Assembly (NCBI GenBank): GCA_021186555.1
Contig: JAJKFL010000007.1
Coordinates: 26,355,177 to 26,419,176 of the forward strand
From: Reticulitermes speratus
Lineage: Eukaryota; Arthropoda; Insecta; Blattodea; Rhinotermitidae
Direction: 5' to 3'
DNA length: 64,000 bases
The notes below the pieces were generated by a model. It saw nothing but the letters and a program-made list of their open reading frames with translations, searched no databases and was not told where the DNA came from. Each line of letters begins with the position of its first letter. The first letter of the stretch is position 1. Below, in pieces: positions 1-11,850 of this stretch. A program made the position numbers and the translations under genes.

Positions 1-49
1 CGTTTGATGGCGAAACATGAAGGAAAGAGAAGACTTTAAAGACCTACAC

Positions 50-265
50 GTAGATGTGATGCAAATATTAAAAAAATATCTTAGAAATATTGAATAGGAA
101 AGTGTATATTACTGTACCTGGCTCAGAATGTGGAGAAAGACTGGCTCTTCTGAACACGCCAATAAACATTCAGGTTCCGTAAAATGCGAGGAGTTTATTG
201 ACTAGTTGAGGGAGTATTAGATTCTCAAGAATAATTATGCTCCATGGAGTACGTTACATTATAGA
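50..265 (+). pseudogene. non-LTR retrotransposon 3' end, decayed
   Basis: The stretch TGGCTCAGAATGTGGAGAAA followed by the tail TTCTCAAGAATAATTATGCT matches the order seen in the antisense copy at 32860-33390 (LAQDR-like peptide, then a conserved non-coding tail ending in CTCCATGGAG). It is the sense strand of the C-terminal end plus 3' UTR of the same LINE family. No open frame survives. Family membership rests on comparison with other copies in this window and on recalled insect RT C-termini. Confidence 0.55.
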
Positions 266-1259
266 ATATACACTCTCTCAAACCTTGATACTTCTGAATA
301 AGGAAAGAAAGTGCTTTAGAGCAAAGTAAACTTCAGGCAGAAGAATGTAGTATTTATTACTTGTTTATTCGGCTGACACCACTGCTTGCCTTCTTTCATC
401 ATTTTCTTGTCTTTTTAAATTTTCAAGAATTTAAAACTTAAAACTCTTTCACTTCTTTTAAATGATATATTTCTATAACGCAATGCTGCATCTGCACTCT
501 CTCAATTTCAAACACATACATTATCCTTTTCTATAGGATTAAGTACTTTTATACGAATATAAAAGGAAGAAAAAATCCACCTCCCTACAGTCTATAAAAT
601 TATTCAATCTTTTAACATCTCACATAACACATTTCAGTTCATTTTCCTGACAAACCTGCCGACCAAGCAGTGACGTTCTCCAGGTGCTTTCGACAGGTAC
701 CGTGTTCGATTGTGGACCGGGGGTTATCAGTTATCCTTAATTCTTTATTACCATGATTTTCTTCAGCCATTACAGGCACATGTCAAGACTTCCTCCTTTC
801 GAAACTTTATATACTCTTCATCGTTACCTCCCCATCTGTTTCGGTACGGTACTAACAAATTTCATAGTCGAAATACCTTATTCAATAGCCTAAACCCAAG
901 CAGCCACTGGTATTACATAACAATTTAAAAGGCAATGATCTCCTTATGTCTATCCACTATGTGAAGGAATATAAGGAAAATGGAAGTATGGCTCCACTCA
1001 TTCTTAACATCTAAAAACTTCACGCTACCACCGATTTCACCTCCGAGTACTTATCCCGTAGTATCATTTGAAAGGAAGCTAAATGAATAACAAAGCAGGA
1101 TTGCATGTTGTCCTCTTCGACCCATCGACAGACAGCAGCATTGCTGCCTCAACATTTTCTACTCGATGTGAACAGCATTTTGTATAATTTCAAATAAATG
1201 CTTGTGGTCATTATACTGACAAGGCGCCTGTCAGTAAATTTACACAAACATAAAGACGT
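266..1259. other. AT-rich DNA without recognisable feature
   Basis: I see no repeat, RNA gene or credible exon here. The only frame over 60 codons (710-928, +) has no domain-like composition and no neighbouring gene signals. Confidence 0.5.
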
Positions 1260-1445
1260 TTGTCTTTCCTCTCCTAATTTCTTTCCTGTTGTCTTCCTCA
1301 CTTTCTTATTATTTCAGTACTGACTTCCTTGTTTCTTCTGTATTACATTACTCATTTTTCTCTTTCGTCTCAGAACACATCACACTTTCCTTCTACAATT
1401 CCTTCTCACTCTTTTTTTATTTGTTTCTCACATTTTCCAAATTTC
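1260..1445. repeat. pyrimidine-rich tract
   Basis: The plus strand is dominated by TTTCTTTCC/CTTTCCTTC-type words with few purines. Similar tracts occur at 54540-54780 and, as the purine-rich strand, at 28830-29450. It is low-complexity sequence. Confidence 0.6.
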
Positions 1446-2394
1446 TCTTGCCTTCTGAGGCGTAAGGGATTTTCTAAGTATCGTCTTCTATTATGAAGGT
1501 AATATTATAAAGTCCTGACTACAGATGTGTTCTTTTTTCATTGCACCCTAAATTTAAGGTTATAGGAATCACGTGATAATAAAAAGGAAACTCTTCATCT
1601 AGGGTAACGGGGAACGAAAGGTCTGTTCCGCCATAGTAGGCGAAATTCCGTCACTACTCAGAAAGCTCATAAATTCCAGCATTGGGTGACAAAGAGCTCC
1701 ACGGGCATGCGGGGAGGGGGCCACGCCGATAAAAGTCACTCTGATAGTAGCAGAAGAGGCAGAAGAAGAGTCGGAGTTTGAATTGAAATGTGGGGAGAGG
1801 CCATTTTTTTCAATCGCCGAACTGTGTTAACATGCAAAGGACGATCGCAGCATCATCTAGCGTCGGCTCTGCTATTTTGAAGTGTCATGTTGGCGATTTT
1901 TATTTTAAATTCTGACTTCAGTTTTGGATCTAATGACGAGGAAGGAGGAAGGACATGATTAAGCGGATAGGCGCTTATTTTGATCTATGCATTTCACTTT
2001 ACCTAACACTGCGTCAGTACGTAACTGACTCCATGGAAAAGAATACTTCTTGTGAAAATAGTAATTTTTCAGGCGTCAAAACATCCACCGCATATTTTGG
2101 TAACCGGAACTTTATTACTTCTTTCACAACTACTCGCCACTTCTCCTTATCCTAAGCCATTCCACCAGGAAACTGAAATTAAATTAAAATTCCACCTGTT
2201 GCTTTTAATTGTGACCAAATACTTGGTGTCTCAACCTGATACATGATCACAGATTAAGCGTGTTGGTGAAAGGTGCTAAGAGCAATAGTGCATATAAGGG
2301 ACAGGAAGTAAGGGGATGCTGAAGAAAACTGGATAATGAGTATTTCATCATTTATCAATTTTCTTCAAAAATGATTTAATTACATGAAGCAGAA
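1446..2394. other. no recognisable feature
   Basis: Unique-looking sequence with small overlapping frames at 1955-2246 that lack recognisable motifs. A GGGGAGG-containing patch lies near 1710-1725. Nothing supports a gene. Confidence 0.45.
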
Positions 2395-2672
2395 GCTAAC
2401 AGGTCCTTAGCTAGTGAAGGAATTCCACGCATTTTATGAAGCCCGAAGGTTCATTACCGCATTTACAAGCGCCCACTACCTGTCCCTATCCTGAGCTGGA
2501 TAAATTCAGCCCATGCCTCCCATCCCATTTCTTGAAAATCCATTTTAATATTATCCTCCATTCTATGCTTCTGTCTTCAAGCGATCTCTTTGTCTCAGGT
2601 CTCCTCACCGAAACCCAGTATGCACCTTTCCTGCCTTCCATACGTGCCACACGCCCCGCCAATCTCCAAAAA
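2395..2672 (-). pseudogene. non-LTR retrotransposon RT C-terminal fragment
   Basis: Read on the minus strand, one frame gives RLAGRVARMEGRKGAY, matching the RLRWAGHVARM-type C-terminal motif of insect non-LTR reverse transcriptases. It is followed by the conserved GAGGATAATATTAAAATGGA block (a WEDNIKMD-like peptide). The reading frame is broken by indels and the 3' UTR tail is shortened. It is a dead fragment of the family best preserved at 32860-33390. Confidence 0.7.
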
Positions 2673-3654
2673 AAAATATTACGATAATGAAATTAATGAG
2701 AATAAGGGGGCCAAGGATGTTGCATTCTTGAGTACAAGAGAAATTCTTACAGATTTCGTTTGGAAAACGTGAAAGATAAGACCGTTTTTAAGTCGAGACG
2801 GAAAGATGTTAAAACGGATCTCTAAAACGCAGAATGTGAAGGGCTACATTCAATAGCTTCAAGATACATTTTTGTAAGAAGATTTTTAACACGGCAATGG
2901 CAATTAATTACGCTGAGTAAATTTATATAGTATCATGGGAATTCTGGACAAAGTTTGTAACTAAAGAACAATTATTTCATTCGTTGCAACTTATAACCGT
3001 GCCTTCTAATTTCGGTTCTGCCAGACGTAAATGAAATCTGAACTCCATCATTTTCCTTTACATAGGTTAAGTGTACATGACGTCAGTAGTGAAATTAATA
3101 ACGAAACACAGTCAAGCGAAAATTAGGAAACAGCCTCATTACATGCCAGCCAGACAATTTCAAACATACGAAGATTAAAGAAAGCAATGAAGGAGTAACA
3201 AAGGCACTTTATACAGTAGTTGTTACTCTAGCACCTTTTATCACAACAGTTTTCATGCGTATCTCACTCAGGTTATACGAGTTGCTCATTTTTCAGAAGC
3301 TGAGAACTGATCGGACGGAACTGGAAGGAAAGTCAGACTCTGCGATGACAGAAATTAATTTTTACCTCAGGATTTTCTAACAACTATATATATATGTATA
3401 CATATTTACATAAATATATATACCTTTATAAAATACACGAAAATTATACTCGAAATTACATAAAAAATGACTAGATTGACAAGCAAGGAGAAGGCTTTAG
3501 AGACAGGAAAAGCTCATAAAAGTTTAGTCGGTAAGGCTCAAAATAAGAGACCTTTGGGAGTCCTAGGTGTACGTGGAGGATAATACTAAAACTGATGTAC
3601 AGAAGTATAGTAAGAAATCTGAGGTTCTCATATCGGTGTTAACACAGAGCCAAG
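2673..3654. other. no gene; short AT microsatellite inside
   Basis: Mostly unremarkable AT-rich sequence. Positions 3384-3425 are a TATA/TACATA simple repeat. No coding or RNA feature is supported. Confidence 0.5.
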
Positions 3655-3870
3655 TCATCCGGGAATAGACGCCGTGTAGATTATTAAATTATTACAGACG
3701 TCCCGTAGGACATGGTTGCCTCCTTCTTCTAGGACTACTTGGAATCCGAAAAGGAAGCAGTACGTTCCTCCGAAACGTCGATAAATATTTACCCACACAA
3801 AAGCGTCATATTCCAGAATGTATGGACTTAGAGGCATAGAATTTTGAGAATGTGGTCTGGTTTCACCTGG
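3655..3870 (-). mobile_element. possible interspersed repeat (IYRRFGGTYC peptide)
   Basis: On the minus strand a frame reads NIYRRFGGTYC, and the segment around 16324-16420 on the plus strand reads VDRYKCFGGTRY. The two DNA segments share the block GTTTCGGAGGAAC. Similar D/N-x-Y-x-x-FGGT peptides are, as I recall, frequent in insect repeat-derived ORFs. I cannot define ends or class. Confidence 0.35.
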
Positions 3871-3948
3871 CTGACGACACAGTCCAGTTTTTGGCTTTTG
3901 TACACGCGGTATTGAGCATGTGGGTTCAAGAGCTGGCGAGAATTTCAT

Positions 3949-4655
3949 GAGAAAGTGGCTACGGTATAGTCAAGAGTGACATGCATATACACGTAGGAAT
4001 ATTTTCGTAGTGTTTTTCATATTTGTTTATGTTTTTCCTTCACACGTGGGCTACCTCTTTACAGAATATAAGTTATAAGAAAATACGGTATAATTTTCAA
4101 CATTTTAGGCAAACTAATGTACGAGAATTGCGATGAACAGACAGCAGAGTATTACTGAAGGTCGCCAATTCTTGAAACAAATTTCAGTTATCTGAAAACA
4201 GTAAATGGGTATGACAATATAAATGCGGAAATAAAACGTCACTCCCTTCAACGTGTTCTACCAATCTCCTAAGCACAGTAGTTACAAGTACCCTCTGATT
4301 AAACATTACAATTACTGCATTTTGTCAGAGTGTAGCTTTGTGTTTTTGTACGATTATTAGAATAAGCAGCTATAATAAGGCAGCATTAAGAATCTGGTCT
4401 TTGTAATGGAGACGCAGAGTGTTTTCTGTCATATATAAATTCAATTTTTATTTGTATGTAGATGAAATCTCCAACTCCGAAAGAAGAAACATGACTCGCT
4501 GGTTAAAATAAATATCTCTACTCAGGCGGCCAGACGTCTGTTGACATGACAAGGAGTTTAGCCCACAGGTGACCACATCGACCAATCCAGTACGTGGATG
4601 AAATCGAAGACCTAAAGGAACAAAGACGACCGGCAGCATGGCATATGATGTGTTA
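3949..4655. other. no recognisable feature
   Basis: AT-rich sequence with no tandem structure, no tRNA-like element and no credible exon. Confidence 0.45.
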
Positions 4656-4668
4656 TGCTGTGCTAATT

Positions 4669-4929
4669 TCTTTTTCGATGGCTCGACAGCCCCTTGGGGG
4701 CCTAGGCCGCCTCATTTTTTAGGCTTCAAGATCACACTTTTTTAGACACACCACAGTCGGTAGGACTCCTCTGGACGAGTGACCAGCTCGTCACAGAGAC
4801 CTCTACCTGACAACACACAACACCCACAAGAGACAGACATCCATGACCCCGATGGGATTCGAACCCACAATCCTAGTAAGCGAGCGGCCGCAGACCCACG
4901 CCTTAGACCGCACGGCCACTGGGATCGGC
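4669..4929 (-). mobile_element. SINE family A (tRNA-headed), full copy
   Basis: The minus strand starts with a tRNA-like head whose A box resembles TGGCCGTGCGGTCTAAGGC (tRNA-Leu/Ser type) and whose B box is GGGTTCGAATCCC-like. These are RNA polymerase III internal promoter motifs. A GTTGTCAGGTAGAGGTCTCT body and a tail ending in CTCGACAGCC-type sequence plus A-run follow. A 13-bp direct repeat, TGCTGTGCTAATT, flanks it at 4656-4668 and 4930-4942 as the target-site duplication. It is mobilised in trans by a LINE, if at all. Confidence 0.92.
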
Positions 4930-5114
4930 TGCTGTGCTAATTGGTTAAATAAAAAATCTCATAAAATACTCGACGTCTCTCAAATTCTTATTTAAAACGT
5001 AACAAATATTCTTATTTAAAGTTCATAAAAGTGGCCCTGAAAGGAGGAAAAGAAGTGAAACAAATATTGTAAAACAAATTGTGTATTTGTAATACAAGGC
5101 ATCCCTGTTGGTGT

Positions 5115-5273
5115 GCAGATTACAAAAATATATTTATTCTTATTAATTCCACAGTCAGATTCAACACTTCGTTTTTAAAACTGCTTATTTAGGCTACTAG
5201 TAGCCTAAATAAGCAATTTTGAAAACGAAGTGTTGGATCTGACTGTGGAATTAATATACTTTTGAAATCTGTA
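5115..5273. mobile_element. near-perfect palindrome / foldback insertion
   Basis: Arms of about 77 bp pair around the centre AGGCTACTAGTAGCCT (about 5189-5204). The outer ends are CAGATTACAAAAATAT and its near-complement. It resembles the other palindromic elements of the window in size, but has no clear CUGANGA or GAAAC core (only ACGAAGTGTTGG near the expected place). It may be a decayed relative or an unrelated foldback element. Confidence 0.7.
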
Positions 5274-6359
5274 TATGTTTAAAGGAAACAAGTTAACTTA
5301 CAGGACTAATGTTTAACCCTCTCAACACTAAAACGCATCTGCATTGTATAGATAAACATTAATTTCCTACCGCACAGAAAATACAGCGTGTTTACAGTAT
5401 AACCATCAATATGTGAATGTTGCGTAGGGTCTGTAGCATATGAAAAAGTCATTGCTTAAATCAATACATACTCTACATTTATTACACTGCGAAACCCCTT
5501 CTTTAAAGCTTTTTGACAGTGAAACAAATGAACGTATATCACATGAAAGGTCTATGTTTTGTCTGATTCCTATGCAAGCAATGTTCAGATCGTATCGATG
5601 TTGCTGGGAGCACTGAACTGCATCCTGTGTAACTGGATGCTATCATCGACTGCTAGGTTTTGTTTACGGATCATCCAAACATTTGAAAAGCCAATCTGGA
5701 TGCTAAATAAAGGGCAGACAGGGTAGTGGTGTGGCAGAGGAGTCCTTTCAATATCCACTGAACCGTGAGAAGAGAAGAGATTCTCTGTCTCCCTCTCTCT
5801 CTGCCAACTCTTTGTGCTGGCAATAGGCTATGCAAATTACAGCCCAAACTACCATACTAGTAGCTACTAGACAGCGGGCCTTTCTCTGTCCTGGTTTCAA
5901 CTATTAACTTACGGTTGATGAAACCTTGCCGATTGTTTGTTAACACTGAGAGACACCAAGGAGCCAATTTGAATTTTAAAATGACTCACTCTCTACAGTC
6001 TGTTCGGAAAATTGCAATGAATTTAAGGGAGGCAAATCACGAAACTGTAAATGTACAAAATAATCACTTGCTGTCCACTTTGTCACCAGCTCGTATCCAT
6101 CCATAACTAATAAATCTAAGTACTTGAGGCTCTGCTCCTGGAAGTCTCCTTTATAAAGGAAACCTACAGTATCACAGACAAAGACAGAGGTAGCAGTCGC
6201 TGATGAAGTGGTTACTTTAGCTACGCTTCAATGAATATTTATGTACAATAAATGAATTTGAAAGCCAAACCTATGGTTCTGTCTATGGTGCACCACGAAC
6301 AGGCTGTGTCTCCATTTCTACGTGAAAGGGTAAAAGCAGCGTCTATTAACTTGGGCCTT
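5274..6359. other. no recognisable feature
   Basis: Unique-looking sequence. A CT-rich patch lies at 5779-5806. The open frame at 5915-6106 has no recognisable motif. Confidence 0.45.
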
Positions 6360-6367
6360 TTAGTGAA

Positions 6368-6643
6368 GGTGGGCCGGAATAGCGTTGTCGGTATAGCGAC
6401 TCGATACGGGCTGGACTGTCCGGGGATCGAATCCCGGTGGGGACGAGATTTTCAACCCCCGTCCAGACAGGCCCTGAGGCCTATCCAGCCTCCTACACAA
6501 CGGGTACCGGGGGTAAAGCGGCCGGGACGTGGAGTTGACCACCCACCCCCATCTAGTGCCAGGGTTAAAGAAAGAGTAGAGCTCCACTTCTACTCCCCTC
6601 TGGGCCTTCATGGCCCGTTCTAGGGAGACATTTACCTTTACCT
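6368..6643 (+). mobile_element. SINE family B (tRNA-headed)
   Basis: Begins GTGGGCCGGAATAGCG, has a B-box-like GGGGATCGAATCCCGG, then a body with CCAGACAGGCCCTGAGGCC and GGTACCGGG, and ends in TTTACC repeats. The same order occurs at 15571-15848. An imperfect direct repeat (TTAGTGAAG / ATAAGTGAAG) flanks it. Open frames on both strands here are artefacts of the GC-rich SINE. Confidence 0.88.
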
Positions 6644-6836
6644 ATAAGTGAAGCTACGCTCAGCCTCTAGACAACATACGTCAAAGTCGTAGACACGTTC
6701 ACGTTACGACTGAGGGACGGTCTTTGGGTCGAGCTCTTTAGGAGCTCATGGGTAGACACGTGTCAAATATATCATTTGAGGTAACACCATATATTGCACG
6801 CGACTTATATTAAGTACAGCCAATAGAGATTGGAGG

Positions 6837-7093
6837 CCGATCCCAGTGGCCGTGCGGTCTAAGGCGTGGGTCTTCGACCGCTCGCTTACTAGGATTGTGG
6901 GTTCGAATCCCGCCGGGGGCATGGATGTCTGTCTCTTGTGAGTGTTGTGTGTTGTCAGGTAGAGGTCTCTGCGACGAGCTGGTCCCTCGTCCAGAGGAGT
7001 CCTACCTAATGTGGTGTGTCTAATAAGTGTGATCGTGAAGCCTCGAAAAATAAGGCGACCTAGGTCCTAGGGCTGTCAAGCCATAGAAAAAAA
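6837..7093 (+). mobile_element. SINE family A, full copy
   Basis: Head CCGATCCCAGTGGCCGTGCG with B box GGGTTCGAATCCC, body TTGTCAGGTAGAGGTCTCTG, tail GGGCTGTCAAGCCATAG plus an A-run. A 15-bp repeat with one mismatch (AATAGAGATTGGAGG at 6822-6836, AATAGAGATTAGAGG at 7094-7108) is the target-site duplication. Short form without the internal module seen at 13080, 26238, 41896 and 46901. Confidence 0.93.
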
Positions 7094-7108
7094 AATAGAG
7101 ATTAGAGG

Positions 7109-8244
7109 AAAAGTCGCATTAAATTTTGTGACGATATTCTTAGATATCTAACAACAAAGTCAAACGACAAAGTCAATTAAATACCATTAAGAAATTTCAA
7201 TAACGTACATAAAATCATAAAAGGACAAAGAAACGCGTTTGGAATACATGAATTCTACTAGATTCAGCTGGATTCCTTCGTTCATAAAACCGCCTTCCCG
7301 CATGCAACACTTGTCAATATATACTTTTTTAATATGTTTAACACTAAAAAATGCAAGGCAGACATGCAGTATGATTTATGTAATGTTAATGACTTTGCAA
7401 CAACAGGGGTGTATTTGTAATAAATGAACATCAATGCAAGTAACACGGCTGGAAAATATTCTTTACACTGGAGAACACATGTCCACTCCTAATAATTGTT
7501 CTTATAAACAGTTCATTATTTATTATGTGTGCATATGTATGTCTCATTTCAACTGTCAGACTTTTCTCCACAAGGAAAACTGCGCCTACCCACGCCGTTG
7601 TTTCTGCATTGCACCAGCCAGCTTCCCATCGTGTTTTAACGTCCTATACAAGGCACAAAATACTGCCCCATATATTACAGCATAATTTGTACACGGCATA
7701 TTATTTTTTTCTGAAATTTACTCCCCGGTGACTGTGAATAAATTAAAGAAGGTAGCTAAACTCATTAACAACGAATAATTTAGAAGATTTCCTAAAATTG
7801 TAGCTTTTTTTAAATCATCACTAAAGAATACACATGTGGGTTTATGGATTAGTCGGTTTCTACTGAACTCATTAATTTCAAACAAATTCTGACGCATAAC
7901 ATAAGCCGCAAAATGTTACTCGTAATATTAGTCACAGTCAGTTACAGTCACAGTAAGAACTTATTGTTTATATCAAAACAGCTTAAGGTTACGAACTCCT
8001 TCCCGAAGACCGAACTGAAAAACTGAGATAATCTGTGATTTTCCTCAGTCACTGAACACGAGTACTGAGATACAACTTCATAATAAACCACAAACACTTC
8101 CTTTCGCCATAGAATTCTTCTCCATATACTTTCTCAAATTGAAAAGCATCGTTAAATATCTCTACGCAACAATCAGTTGAATACAACTTAATATTACGCA
8201 ATTACAACAGCTGACTTGTGTCTCAATACGAGCAAATGAATATA
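7109..8244. other. no recognisable feature
   Basis: AT-rich sequence. Overlapping frames at 7434-7731 show no domain-like features. A short CAGTCACAGTCAGTTACAGT direct-repeat patch sits near 7930-7950. Confidence 0.45.
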
Positions 8245-8590
8245 GAGGTAAATTCCTCATCAAATATTCGGATGATCAAATAAAAGACGAATACGATGGG
8301 CGGAGAATGTAGAACGAATAGTTTCGAGCAGTGGTGCACAGAGGGTTTTGGTGGGGAAAACTCGGGGAAAAGGCCAAATGAAAGATCTTAGCGTAGATAA
8401 AAGAGTGATATTAAAACGGATCTTTACGAATAGAACATGGGCGTGGATTGGACTGATATGGATATAGAGAAGTGGCAGGTTTTGTGAACACGGTAATGAA
8501 CTTCGCATCCCATTATGTGTTAGGAATTTCTTGAATAAGTGAGGACGTATTAGCTTCTCAAGAAGGAATCTGCTCCATGGATTCGGTTAG
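8245..8590 (+). pseudogene. non-LTR retrotransposon RT C-terminal fragment
   Basis: One plus frame reads RRIRWAENVER, then RVLVGKTRGK, then a VILKRI stretch at the WEDNIKMDL position. This is the expected order of the C-terminal region of the LINE family also at 2395, 17740 and 32860. The 3' UTR tail TCTCAAGAAGGAATCTGCTC follows at 8558-8577. Stops and indels interrupt it, so it is inactive. Confidence 0.72.
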
Positions 8591-9295
8591 CTAATATAAA
8601 TGCTAACGTGAGACCACACTACGGCAAATGCATTCACTCGAAGTTAGCCTGCCTGCACTGACCACTAATTTCTACTGTCCGGGGGGGCACAATATATTTC
8701 CAAACATTTCATTTTCAACCAATGAGTCATTCCTGATGTTTGTACCCCTTTTCCTTAGTGCATTACACGCAAAAGCTACGCCTGGTTGATCCAGGGTTCA
8801 AAGTGCGTATTCGTTACACAAAAGCGATACAAACCAGCAAACACACGCACGAGCGCGCTTCTGAAATGTTTACCTGTTTCGGAACACAAAAACAAAAATA
8901 ACGTAACTCGAATTGAGTTCTCAATTACAAATTACGCTTTGAACATCTGAAAAAAAAATCCAGGAAAAATGGGATGAGGAGACAAAGGACTATAAAGTGA
9001 ACTAAATTCGATTTAACAAAATTACCAAAAATACTTTGAGTGTGGGGTTGGAGCGTTTGGGTGGGGACAGACGGGGGTATAAACGAGTAAAGGTATTGAA
9101 CGTGTATGGTTGGGAGTGCAGGAATGACACTAGGCGGATTTCATTATGCGGAATGCGGAGGTGGTAGAAATAATTGTACATTGTATCAATCAGTGTGGAC
9201 ACTCGGGTTGGTGACTGAAATGGTAAAATGAAAGCTAAAGAGGGTGGTTGAAGGAGTGGTTTGTCACTGATTTTCTCTCCCGCTCTCACTCCAAA
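8591..9295. other. no recognisable feature
   Basis: Contains a GGGGGGG run near 8681. The minus-strand frame 9002-9289 shows no family features. Confidence 0.4.
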
Positions 9296-9299
9296 CTCT

Positions 9300-9317
9300 C
9301 TTCTTCTCCCTTCTCCT

Positions 9318-9346
<29 letters not shown>
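9300..9346. repeat. (TC)n microsatellite
   Basis: A CT/CTT-rich lead-in followed by an uninterrupted TC run ending in CTCACACAGG. Confidence 0.9.
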
Positions 9347-9348
<2 letters not shown>

Positions 9349-10440
9349 GGAATCACTTCGCAGATCATTAGATTCCAATGGAAGGAGGAATTTAGAGTAA
9401 TTTTCTAGTTGGCTAGATTCTGTTTGGAGGTGGAACAGTTAGGCGTGCCTTCGTTATTCTCTTCTACTCCTCTTTTGGTGAACTAACACCGACAGCCATT
9501 TAATGACTGACGGACAGAACTGCTGCTTGTGGTAACCAGCACAAACTCGCTTGTCAAATCAAAATGTCCGGCTGACCAAACCCTTTATTAGCTTAGTTCA
9601 ACATGTCACAGCTCCCTCATAATTAAACGACCGAGAAAATTTGTCAGTTCGTCGAAACACGTGAGAGCATGTTATCTGGTATGCATCTTGCAGTAATGAG
9701 TCTCATTAAGAGAAAGAGACGCGCATTTATTTTACGTGCGCTGTCAAGTGATACGTGCTGAATATCCTCAAGTACATGTCAGTAAATCCGTTATTCTGGA
9801 GCATATATAATTTCTAAGTAACAGTAAACCCTTCAGTGACGATGGGATTAAAATTTCATCTACTGTTCAGAATGACAAGTTTTCAAATTTTTCGTACCCT
9901 TAAATTAGTGTGCACCCAGAATTTTTCGCTGAGGGGGGGGGGGCTGACCTGAGGCTATATATAATTTATGTTTGATTTTAAAAATCGTTATAAAAATCAT
10001 GTCGTAAGTATAACATAACACTATCTGCAACTGTATTTATATACATACAAATATAACTACATGTTCCATGACTCAATCAGAGTGTCCTATCTTCTTGTTT
10101 TTTTAATTTTATTAATTTATTTTTCAAAATTCTAATGTATTAGTCATCAGCCCATTTCAGTGGCCGATTTCGGCTGAAAGTTAAACTAAGTATAACGTTT
10201 GATGTCATAATATCTACAAAATCTGTGTTTTTTAAGTTTCGGTTTTCGGGGGTATGGGGGGGGGGCTGCAGCCCTGCAGCACCCCTTTGGGTGCCCTCCT
10301 GCCTGAAATTAATTCACGAAAGTACGGTGCACCGGGGCCGCCAGCATTTAAAGAAGTAGAGGTCCATACAGGGCACCAAGGAAAGCATTGACTGTTTAAA
10401 GAAGCTGTGAATTTCTAACGCTATATAGTGACAGTGATAC
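9347..10440. other. no gene; GC-rich repeat scrap near 10329-10395
   Basis: Mostly unremarkable. A G-run lies at about 9934-9943. Positions 10240-10310 are G/C-biased. The segment GTACGGTGCACCGGGGCCGC near 10322-10341 and AGGTCCATACAGGGCACC near 10361 match the units of the tandem array at 16716-16925, so a copy of that repeat lies here. Confidence 0.45.
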
Positions 10441-10444
10441 ATGA

Positions 10445-10618
10445 ATTAACGGATGTAGAATTTTCGTGGAATGGTAATAACAGATTAAAGTCAGAGTACT
10501 CGGACAGTAACCTGTCCCAGTGCCACTTTGTCCACGACTAATCCTACACGGATTGCCTGGGTTTGAACCCGTCCCTCCGCGATGTGTGGCCGGACAGAAA
10601 CCGCCCGAGCCATGGAAA
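10445..10618 (-). mobile_element. SINE family C, diverged
   Basis: The minus strand shows the SINE C order: a degraded tRNA-like head with GGGTTCAAACCC-type B box, then AAAGTGGCACTGGGACAGGT, then a decayed tail. Compared with 34508-34797 it is substituted throughout. Confidence 0.7.
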
Positions 10619-10828
10619 ACACCTGCCAAAATAAATATGACTGTGGTGCAGTGTACCACCCACGTTTCAGAGGACAGTAACTGTCGTATTCACCGTCTCA
10701 GAACCTAAACTCTTACAAACATAACGTGCGTCTTCTCCCTTTGACCTCAACTGTTGGATCATATTTTACAGTAGGCATTCCAAGTTGCTTCCACCTTGTG
10801 ATACAGCCAACTAATTATACCAGGAGAC

Positions 10829-10937
10829 AATCACGGTGGCCGTGCGGTCTAAGGCGTAAGTCGGCAGCCGTTTTGTTGCTGGGATCGCGGGTTCGAATCC
10901 AGCTGAGGGCATTGATGTTAGTCTCTTGTGTTTGTTG
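10829..10937 (+). mobile_element. SINE A-like copy, first half, interrupted by a MITE
   Basis: tRNA-like head (GGTGGCCGTGCGGTCTAAGG, B box GGGTTCGAATCC) running into GTCTCTTGTGTTTGTTG. The intact relative at 63383-63636 continues with TGTAGGTAGCGACC, but here the sequence switches to GGCGCTTTCGC. The rest of the SINE resumes at about 11474. The head shares the CTGAGGGCAT join with 63383, so it is a subfamily distinct from the main SINE A. Confidence 0.85.
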
Positions 10938-11436
10938 GGCGCTTTCGCAAAATTGCGAAAAGCGAATAATATCTTCGTCTTGTCCGTCTGTCTGTCTATC
11001 TATCCGTCCGTCCACAAAGAACAATTCGGCTCCCACTCGACGGATTTTCATTAAATTTTAATATTTGGGTATTTTTCGAAAATCTGTCGAGAAAATTAAA
11101 GTGTCATTAAAATCTGACAATAATAACGCGTACTTTACATGAACACCTATATACATTTATGATATCTCGCTCGATTCTTCTTAGAATAAGAATTTTTTTC
11201 AGAAACATTTGTAGAGAAAATCAAAACACGGTTTATGTTCAATAAAGTTTTCCGAAAATCGTGCCATTTGTGAGATAATGTGGAAAAATATGGTAGAACC
11301 GGGCAGGCCACAGACGACAATATAATACGGCGCATGCGCTTTGCATGCTGGATAACTAAGGCTACAGACAAACACTCAGAATATGTAATACGAATTGCTT
11401 TTCCACGGCAACTATAATTATTCAAATGCGGCTCAA
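10938..11436 (-). mobile_element. MITE-like element, family M, inserted in a SINE
   Basis: About 500 bp with inverted-repeat-like ends: GGCGCTTTCGCAAAA at the left, and the complement of a TTGAG(G/C)CGC end at the right. Near the left end lies a hairpin, CGCTTTCGCAAAATTGCGAA. Inside are a TCCGTCTGTCTGTCTATC block and the palindromic word GCGCATGCGC. Copies in the opposite orientation lie at 24081-24515 and 59871-60376. No transposase frame is present. Confidence 0.8.
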
Positions 11437-11473
11437 TGTTTCGTTTACCCCTACGTTGCCTGGCTTGTTACGT

Positions 11474-11600
11474 GTTGTGTAGGTAGCCGCCTATGCGACA
11501 GGCTGATCACTCGTTCAGAGGAGTCCTACAGTGTGTTTGTCTGTGCGTAATCTATAAACCTCAATAACGGGGGGGGGGGGGGGGCGTGGGCCCGTTTCGG
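11474..11600 (+). mobile_element. SINE A-like copy, second half
   Basis: TTGTGTAGGTAGCCGCCTAT, CTGATCACTCGTTCAGAGGA and the GTCCTACAG join match positions 63493-63560 of the undisrupted relative. An imperfect duplication of the break site is visible (CTTGTGTTTGTTG at 10925 and CTTGTTACGTGTTG at 11464). A run of 16 G occurs at 11569-11584. Confidence 0.8.
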
Positions 11601-11669
11601 GCTCTTGCGCCACAAAACTATGTACAAAAGTATGAGGTCTCCTTCGTAAGCTAATAGTTCTACAGCTAG

Positions 11670-11850
11670 TGTGTTAATTCACCCACCAGCCATTATCCTG
11701 CCGAACTAGATAAAACCAGTCCACACCCGTCCCCCCCTATATCTTTCAGATCAGTTTTAATATTATCCTTCCACCTACCTGTAGGTTTTCCAAGCTATCT
11801 TTTCCTTCAGGCTTTAACAGTTATGCGTAATACCATACTGGATAGTTAAG
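11670..11850 (-). pseudogene. non-LTR retrotransposon RT C-terminal fragment
   Basis: On the minus strand the conserved GAAGGATAATATTAAAACTG block lies between a LAQD-like upstream part and the region encoding the family's last residues. It is short, broken, and belongs to the LINE family at 32860-33390. Confidence 0.6.
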
